From Rhizobium terrae (lineage in GTDB: Bacteria > Pseudomonadota > Alphaproteobacteria > Rhizobiales > Rhizobiaceae): a stretch of 64,000 nt of DNA. The position numbers and the translations under genes are program-made. Shown in pieces: positions 59,313-64,000 of this stretch (positions within the stretch are counted from its first letter, which is position 1; every line of letters starts with the position of its first letter). The stretch is from assembly GCF_003425685.1 (NCBI RefSeq), contig NZ_QJKM01000011.1, forward strand, positions 62,001 to 126,000, given 5' to 3'. The notes under the pieces were generated by a model that had not been told where the DNA came from, searched no databases, and saw only the letters and a program-made list of their open reading frames with translations.

Positions 59313-60433
59313 CAAAACGACCTTTCATATTCGAACATGCGGTCGGCGCCGAAGACGGCTTCGCGTACACGCTTAAATCCTGCCGGCATATCGGATGGCA
59401 GGAGCGGCGATTCAAGCCCGCCCTCGCCGATCATGCCGGTGCCCTGGAACAGGATGACGCGATCGACGAGTCCGGCATCGAGAAAGGCCTTGGCGACGGT
59501 CGCCCCGCCTTCCACGAGCAATGACGACATGCCGCGAACCGCGAGGACCGCCAGCAGGATGTCGAGTTCGGTGTCATCCATGATCTCGACACCGGCGGAT
59601 CGGAGAGCCGCCGCTTTTGCCGCCGGGTCATTGTCGACGGAGGGGGGCGAAGCCGCACCCTCGAACTGCCCCGTCGAATGCGGCGCCGCCACCACGATCA
59701 CCGGCACCTGCTTCGCCGTCTGCGCCAGCTTCGAGGTCAGCGGCAGCTCCAGCCGCCGATCCAGCACGATGCGCAGCGGCGAGCGATCCTCCAGCCCCGG
59801 AATACGCACCGTCAGCTCGGGATCGTCCGAAAGCGCCGTACCGATGCCGATCAGGATGGCATCCGACTGCGCCCGCAGCCGATGCACCTCGGCCTTCACC
59901 TCAGGTCCGGTGATCGCCACTTCCTCGCCGCGGCGGCCAAGCATGCTATCGGCGGAAACCGCAAGTTTCAGAGTAACATGCGGGCGGCCCTTCGTCTGGC
60001 GGGTGAGGTAGCCGGCGAGCGCCCGCCGGCCTTCCTCCTCCATCAGGCCGGTCTCGACGGCGATGCCAGCATCGCGCAGGATCGCGATGCCGCGTCCGGA
60101 AACCCGTGGATCGGGATCGGTGAGGCACATGACGACGCGGGCGACACCCGCCTCGACCAGCGCATTGGCGCAGGGCGGCGTGCGGCCATAATGAGAGCAG
60201 GGTTCTAGCGTGACGTAGACGGTTGCGCCCCTCGCCTTTTCCCCGGCCATATCGAGCGCCTGGGTTTCCGCATGCGGCCGCCCGCCGGATGCCGTGACCG
60301 CCTCCCCCACGACTTCGCCGTCCTTGACGATCACGCATCCAACGGAAGGATTGGTCAGCGTCAGACCCGTGTGGCGGCGCGACAATTCGAGCGCCCGCGC
60401 CATGAACCGCCGGTCGTCGGCCGCGCTCGCCAC
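59312..60433 (-). CDS. ribD: Bifunctional riboflavin deaminase/reductase RibD (GTG start)
   Basis: A 373-residue bifunctional enzyme. The N-terminal deaminase domain has the zinc ligands His54, Cys79 and Cys88 with catalytic Glu56 (RPHAETQAL, LEPCSHYGRTPPC). The C-terminal reductase domain (from about residue 150, GRPHVTLKLAVSADSMLG) has LLVEGGATVAKAFLDAG. The start is GTG at 60433 (GAGG upstream), four bases after the nrdR stop. Operon order nrdR-ribD-ribE is conserved in alphaproteobacteria. Confidence 0.94.
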   Translation of the reverse strand: MASAADDRRFMARALELSRRHTGLTLTNPSVGCVIVKDGEVVGEAVTASGGRPHAETQALDMAGEKARGATVYVTLEPCSHYGRTPPCANALVEAGVARVVMCLTDPDPRVSGRGIAILRDAGIAVETGLMEEEGRRALAGYLTRQTKGRPHVTLKLAVSADSMLGRRGEEVAITGPEVKAEVHRLRAQSDAILIGIGTALSDDPELTVRIPGLEDRSPLRIVLDRRLELPLTSKLAQTAKQVPVIVVAAPHSTGQFEGAASPPSVDNDPAAKAAALRSAGVEIMDDTELDILLAVLAVRGMSSLLVEGGATVAKAFLDAGLVDRVILFQGTGMIGEGGLESPLLPSDMPAGFKRVREAVFGADRMFEYERSF

Positions 60434-60437
60434 GGCC

Positions 60438-60917
60438 TCAGGGCTCCATGCCGGGATCGCGGGCGATCTTGGCGTTGATTTCCTCGATCACCTTCTCGAA
60501 GTCTTCCGCGTGAGAAAAATCGCGATAGACCGATGCGTAGCGCACGAAAGCCACGTCATCGAGGCTCTTCAGCGATTCCAGCACCTGAAGGCCGATTTCT
60601 TCCGACGAAATTTCGTTCTCGCCAGAGCTTTCCAGCCGGCGCACGATGCCGGAGACCGCCCGCTCAATGCGGTCGTTGTCCACCGGCCGCTTGCGCAGTG
60701 CGATCTGGAACGAGCGCACCAGCTTGTTGCGGTCGAAGGGCACCTTGCGGCCGGTCTTCTTGGTCACCATCAGCTCGCGCAGCTGGACGCGTTCGAAGGT
60801 GGTGAAACGGCCGCCGCAATCCGGGCAGATGCGCCGCCGGCGGATGGAGGTATAATCCTCCGCCGGACGGGAATCCTTGACCTGCGTATCTTCCGAACCG
60901 CAATAGGGGCAGCGCAT
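60438..60917 (-). CDS. nrdR: Transcriptional repressor NrdR
   Basis: A 159-residue regulator of ribonucleotide reductase genes. The zinc ribbon uses Cys3, Cys6, Cys31 and Cys34 (CPYCG and CPDCGG), followed by the ATP-cone domain (LMVTKKTGRKVPFDRNKLVRSF, ISSEEIGLQVLESLKSLDDVAFVRYASVYRDF). Length is typical. It lies 39 bases after glyA and just before ribD on the same strand. Confidence 0.96.
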   Translation of the reverse strand: MRCPYCGSEDTQVKDSRPAEDYTSIRRRRICPDCGGRFTTFERVQLRELMVTKKTGRKVPFDRNKLVRSFQIALRKRPVDNDRIERAVSGIVRRLESSGENEISSEEIGLQVLESLKSLDDVAFVRYASVYRDFSHAEDFEKVIEEINAKIARDPGMEP

Positions 60918-60956
60918 CGCCTCTCCTTAGCTACCTCTGGGGCCTACTCTTACCGC

Positions 60957-62246
60957 TTACATATAGGGATACATGGGGAAGCGGTCGGTCAGCGCGACGA
61001 CTTTTTCGCGCACGCCCGCTTCCACCGTGGCGTTGCCCTCATCGGAATTGGCGACCTTCAGGCCATCGAGAACCTCGATGATGAGGTTGCCGATTTCCTT
61101 GAATTCGGCTTCCTTGAAGCCGCGCGTCGTGCCGGCCGGGGTGCCGAGGCGGATGCCGGACGTCACGAACGGCTTTTCCGGATCGAAGGGAATGCCGTTC
61201 TTGTTGGTGGTAATGTAACCACGGCCGAGTGCCGCCTCGGCGCGCTTGCCGGTGGCGTTCTTCTTGCGCAGGTCGACCAGCATCAGGTGGTTGTCGGTGC
61301 CGCCGGAGACGATGTCGAGGCCGCCGGCCTTCAGCGTCTCGGAGAGCGCCTTGGCGTTCCTGACGATCTGGGCGGCATAGTCCTTGAATTCCGGCTGCAG
61401 CGCCTCGCCGAAGGCAACCGCCTTGGCAGCGATGATATGCATCAGGGGACCACCCTGGAGACCGGGGAAGACGGCCGAATTGAATTTTTTGGCCAGTTCC
61501 TCGTCATTCGTCAGGATGACGCCGCCGCGCGGACCACGCAGCGACTTGTGGGTCGTGGTGGTGGCGACATGGCAGTGCGGGAACGGCGACGGGTGCTGGC
61601 CGCCGGCAACCAGGCCGGCGATATGGGCCATGTCGACCATCAGGTAGGCGCCGACCGAATCGGCGATCTCGCGGAACCGCTTCCAGTCCCAGATGCGGGA
61701 ATAGGCCGTGCCGCCAGCGATGATCAGCTTCGGCCTGTGCTCCTCGGCCTTGCGGGCAACCTCGTCCATGTCGAGCAGGTTATCGCCTTCGCGCACGCCG
61801 TAGGATACGACGTTGAACCATTTGCCGGACATGTTGACCGGCGAGCCGTGGGTCAGGTGTCCCCCGGAATTCAGGTCGAGGCCCATAAACGTATCGCCCG
61901 GCTGCAAGAGCGCCAGGAAGACGGCCTGGTTCATCTGTGAACCCGAGTTCGGCTGAACGTTGGCGAAGTTGACGCCGAACAGCTTCTTGGCGCGTTCGAT
62001 GGCGAGCTCTTCTGCGATATCGACGAACTGGCAGCCGCCGTAATAACGCTTGCCCGGATAACCTTCCGCATATTTGTTCGTCATGATCGAACCCTGGGCC
62101 TCGAGTACGGCGCGCGAAACGATGTTTTCCGAAGCGATCAGCTCGATCTCGTGGCGCTGGCGACCCAGCTCCTTCTCGATCGCGCCAAAGATTTCCGGAT
62201 CGGATTCGGCCAGCGGACGGGAGAAGAAGGCATCAGTGTTCGACAT
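60957..62246 (-). CDS. glyA: Serine hydroxymethyltransferase
   Basis: A 429-residue PLP enzyme that interconverts serine and glycine with tetrahydrofolate. The PLP lysine is Lys234 in TTTTHKSLRGPRGG; NSGSQMNQAVF, GLDLNSGGHLTHG and SGIRLGTPAGTTRGF are the usual blocks. Length is normal. GAGGAG precedes the ATG. nrdR follows downstream; the L,D-transpeptidase gene upstream is separated by a terminator, so glyA has its own promoter in the 177 bases before it. Confidence 0.97.
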   Translation of the reverse strand: MSNTDAFFSRPLAESDPEIFGAIEKELGRQRHEIELIASENIVSRAVLEAQGSIMTNKYAEGYPGKRYYGGCQFVDIAEELAIERAKKLFGVNFANVQPNSGSQMNQAVFLALLQPGDTFMGLDLNSGGHLTHGSPVNMSGKWFNVVSYGVREGDNLLDMDEVARKAEEHRPKLIIAGGTAYSRIWDWKRFREIADSVGAYLMVDMAHIAGLVAGGQHPSPFPHCHVATTTTHKSLRGPRGGVILTNDEELAKKFNSAVFPGLQGGPLMHIIAAKAVAFGEALQPEFKDYAAQIVRNAKALSETLKAGGLDIVSGGTDNHLMLVDLRKKNATGKRAEAALGRGYITTNKNGIPFDPEKPFVTSGIRLGTPAGTTRGFKEAEFKEIGNLIIEVLDGLKVANSDEGNATVEAGVREKVVALTDRFPMYPYM

Positions 62247-62366
62247 GTGCGAGGCTCCTCAAAAAGGGTGGGCATGCGATGTGGCGTCTTAGCGTTCCGG
62301 CCACTCGAGGGCAATACGGGGAACGACATTTGCCAGCCGGAAGACGCGCCGCCCCGAGCCGAAAAC

Positions 62367-62399
62367 CAAAAGGCCGCACCCGGTATCAGGCGCGGCCTT
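62367..62399 (-). terminator. Terminator of the L,D-transpeptidase gene
   Basis: Arms AAGGCCGC/GCGGCCTT with a long loop; on the minus strand it is followed by TTGG. It lies about 25 bases after the gene at 62424. Confidence 0.65.
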
Positions 62400-62423
62400 G
62401 GTTTTTCGGAACCGGGGAGCTGC

Positions 62424-63755
62424 TTATTGCGGCAGCAGGTCGTCGTCGGCAGCGCCGGCCGGCTTCTCGATGCCGGTCGTGGTCTGGAGCGCCAGTTCCT
62501 GGTTGCCGTCAAGCTGGTAGATATCGTCGCGGAACTGGACGACGCGGTCCCTTGCCGACCATGCCGTGATGTAGACGATATAGACCGGCACTTCCTGGGC
62601 AAGCTTGATCGGGTTGTTCTGGCGGCTCGCGATGACGCGTTCGATCTCCTGGCGGGACCAGCCGGGCGTGTCGCGCAGCAGCCAGGTGATGAGGTCGCGG
62701 ACGTTCTGGATGCGCATGCAGCCCGAGGATTCAAAGCGCATCAGCTTGTTGAACAGGCCCTGCTGGGGCGTGTCGTGCATGTATTCGTTGTTCGGATTGT
62801 GGAAGTTGATCTTCGTGGACGCCATGGCGTTGATCTTGCCCGGGTCCTGCCGGAACATGAAGTTCGGCGCCTTCGGCGCGAACCAGTCGACCGTCTCCGG
62901 CGCCACTTCATTGCCCTTGCCGTCGATCAGGCGGATGTTGTTGCGGGTGAGATAGGTCGGATCCTTGCGCATCAGCGGAACGATGTCCTTCTCGACGATC
63001 GAGCGCGGCGCCGTCCAATAAGGATTGAGGATGACCTCATAGATCTTCGAGTTGATAGCGTGCGTCGGGCGATCGATGCGGCCGACGACGGCGTTGGTGC
63101 GCAGCGCCACCCGGTCGTTTTCCACGGCCTCGACATAGGCGGCCGGGATGTTGACCATGACGTAGCGCGGGCTGAGATCGCCCGACATGGACTGCAGGCG
63201 CACAAGATTGGTCTGGAGCTGGCGAAGGCGCACATCGGCCGAAATGTTCATCGCCTTGATGGTATATTCGCCCATTACGCCGTCGGCGGGCAGACCGTGC
63301 CGGGCCTGGAAGCGCTTTACCGCGCCATCGACGTAACTATCGAACGAGGAAGACATGCCCGCCTCGCGCGGCAGGTCGCCGGCGATCATCAGGCGCTGGC
63401 GCAACTGCTGGACCGAGGGATCGACGGCGCCGAGGCGCAGGCGCTGCTGACCCGGATTGACCTCCGGCCAGCCGCCGTTCGCCACGATCTGCTGATAGTC
63501 GAGGATGGCCTGCTGGATATTGGCCGGACCGGCAGGACCGAGTACCGGATTGTTGGAAACGACGTTGACGGCGGTTCGCGAGGCGGCCTTGGCGTCGAAC
63601 TGGTCATCCCAGGTGCCGCGGCGCGGCGCATTGATCAGATCGTCCATGGCGTTCTGAGCGAATGCCGGCGCGGCCAAGGCGGCAGCGCCCGCGGAAACGG
63701 CCGTGCGGAGAAGCGCGCGGCGGGAAAGAACGTCAGATCCGATCTTCTTCGACAT
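62424..63755 (-). CDS. L,D-transpeptidase (YkuD) with peptidoglycan-binding domain, Tat signal
   Basis: A 443-residue exported enzyme making 3-3 cross-links in peptidoglycan or attaching proteins to it. The N-terminus SRRALLRTAVSAGAAALAAPAFA is a twin-arginine signal peptide. A scaffold domain (~70-140) precedes a PG_binding_1 domain (VDGAVKRFQARHGLPADGVMGEYTIKAMN) and the YkuD catalytic domain with a conserved His in YMHDTPQQ and Cys in ESSGCMRI (HX14SxGC-type). Start at 63755 or 63767 (MDIV) fits the signal; the 63869 start is too long. Downstream comes the terminator at 62367-62399 and then glyA. Confidence 0.88.
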   Translation of the reverse strand: MSKKIGSDVLSRRALLRTAVSAGAAALAAPAFAQNAMDDLINAPRRGTWDDQFDAKAASRTAVNVVSNNPVLGPAGPANIQQAILDYQQIVANGGWPEVNPGQQRLRLGAVDPSVQQLRQRLMIAGDLPREAGMSSSFDSYVDGAVKRFQARHGLPADGVMGEYTIKAMNISADVRLRQLQTNLVRLQSMSGDLSPRYVMVNIPAAYVEAVENDRVALRTNAVVGRIDRPTHAINSKIYEVILNPYWTAPRSIVEKDIVPLMRKDPTYLTRNNIRLIDGKGNEVAPETVDWFAPKAPNFMFRQDPGKINAMASTKINFHNPNNEYMHDTPQQGLFNKLMRFESSGCMRIQNVRDLITWLLRDTPGWSRQEIERVIASRQNNPIKLAQEVPVYIVYITAWSARDRVVQFRDDIYQLDGNQELALQTTTGIEKPAGAADDDLLPQ

Positions 63756-64000
63756 CACAATATCCATCTGGTCCCGAGCATCACCAACGACGCCTACAGG
63801 GATATGGTTAACAAACGCGTCAAAGCAACGCGCGGCGGCCGGCGGTTCGTCGTCATCGCAATGTCGCAAAAGCGCGGATTCCGCCAGCCCGTTTCATCCA
63901 GCCGGTCCCATAGCAATATGGCCAATTCGTGTCAGGTATCGTCGCGTCACAAAGCCGTGTTGGTATGTGATTTTTTTGCGCCTGTGGCGTTCGCACCGCG
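63756..64000. other. Upstream region of the L,D-transpeptidase gene
   Basis: About 245 bases to the window edge, holding the promoter of the transpeptidase gene. I see no other gene or site in it. Confidence 0.4.

Overview
The window is chromosomal DNA from an alphaproteobacterium, most likely a member of the Rhizobiaceae (Rhizobium/Agrobacterium/Neorhizobium type). The evidence is high-GC coding, rhizobial gene neighbourhoods (clpP-clpX-lon-hupB; glyA-nrdR-ribD-ribE; ribH-nusB; cytochrome-chaperone/DUF177/plsX/fabH/ihfA/MerR), a BA14K-family protein, DUF2842 and DUF6455 proteins, and a flagellin remnant with a rhizobial-type C-terminus. No CRISPR array, insertion sequence or rRNA gene was seen. 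One tRNA gene (tRNA-Pro, anticodon GGG) is present.

Layout. 0-6 kb: an SbcC/SbcD-like (YhaN/YhaO-type) DNA repair pair, an aldo/keto reductase, a GNAT and an exported phytase-like protein. 6-11.7 kb: the proteostasis block clpP, clpX, lon, then the HU gene, all on the minus strand; a good RpoH-type promoter precedes lon. 12-19.4 kb: a membrane diguanylate cyclase, gamma-glutamyltransferase, a CYTH-like protein, a cytochrome P450, a divergent SDR/MarR pair and a cupin. 19.5-25.2 kb: an accessory patch bounded by gene debris (a frameshifted flagellin C-terminus on the left, a truncated M20 amidohydrolase on the right). It holds a DUF6892-like protein, a sugar/choline-kinase-like phosphotransferase, a HAD phosphatase and two proteins I do not recognise. 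25.2-28.5 kb: O-acetylhomoserine sulfhydrylase, a DUF6455 protein, a CoA-binding protein and a hotdog thioesterase.

28.5-36 kb is housekeeping: rplM-rpsI, an Lrp-type regulator divergent from phenylalanine hydroxylase, agmatinase, argC with a 1-nt-overlapping APH-type kinase, DoxX, heme A synthase (ctaA) and DUF2842. 36.1-44.5 kb is a six-gene polysaccharide cluster: GNAT/CelD-like, Wzz-type co-polymerase with a degenerate kinase domain, Wza-type exporter, GT4 glycosyltransferase, WcaJ/ExoY-type initiating transferase and Wzy-type polymerase. Its composition resembles the unipolar polysaccharide/holdfast loci of Agrobacterium and Caulobacter. 44.5-47 kb: small proteins, tRNA-Pro and a BA14K protein.

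46.8-64 kb: MerR, ihfA, fabH, plsX, DUF177, the ubiquinol-cytochrome c chaperone, a BamE-like lipoprotein, a K+-independent-type H+-pyrophosphatase, MFS, nusB, ribH, then ribE-ribD-nrdR-glyA and an L,D-transpeptidase. Between ribH and ribE a GNAT and a GAF/HD-GYP protein sit on the opposite strand. With the diguanylate cyclase at 12 kb and the polysaccharide cluster, the window carries c-di-GMP synthesis and breakdown proteins and a plausible surface-polysaccharide output, although nothing in the sequence links them directly.

I found no clearly new multi-gene system. The most unusual parts are the accessory patch at 19.5-25.2 kb, the degenerate kinase domain of the Wzz-type protein, and a perfect 12-bp inverted repeat next to the SDR/MarR pair.
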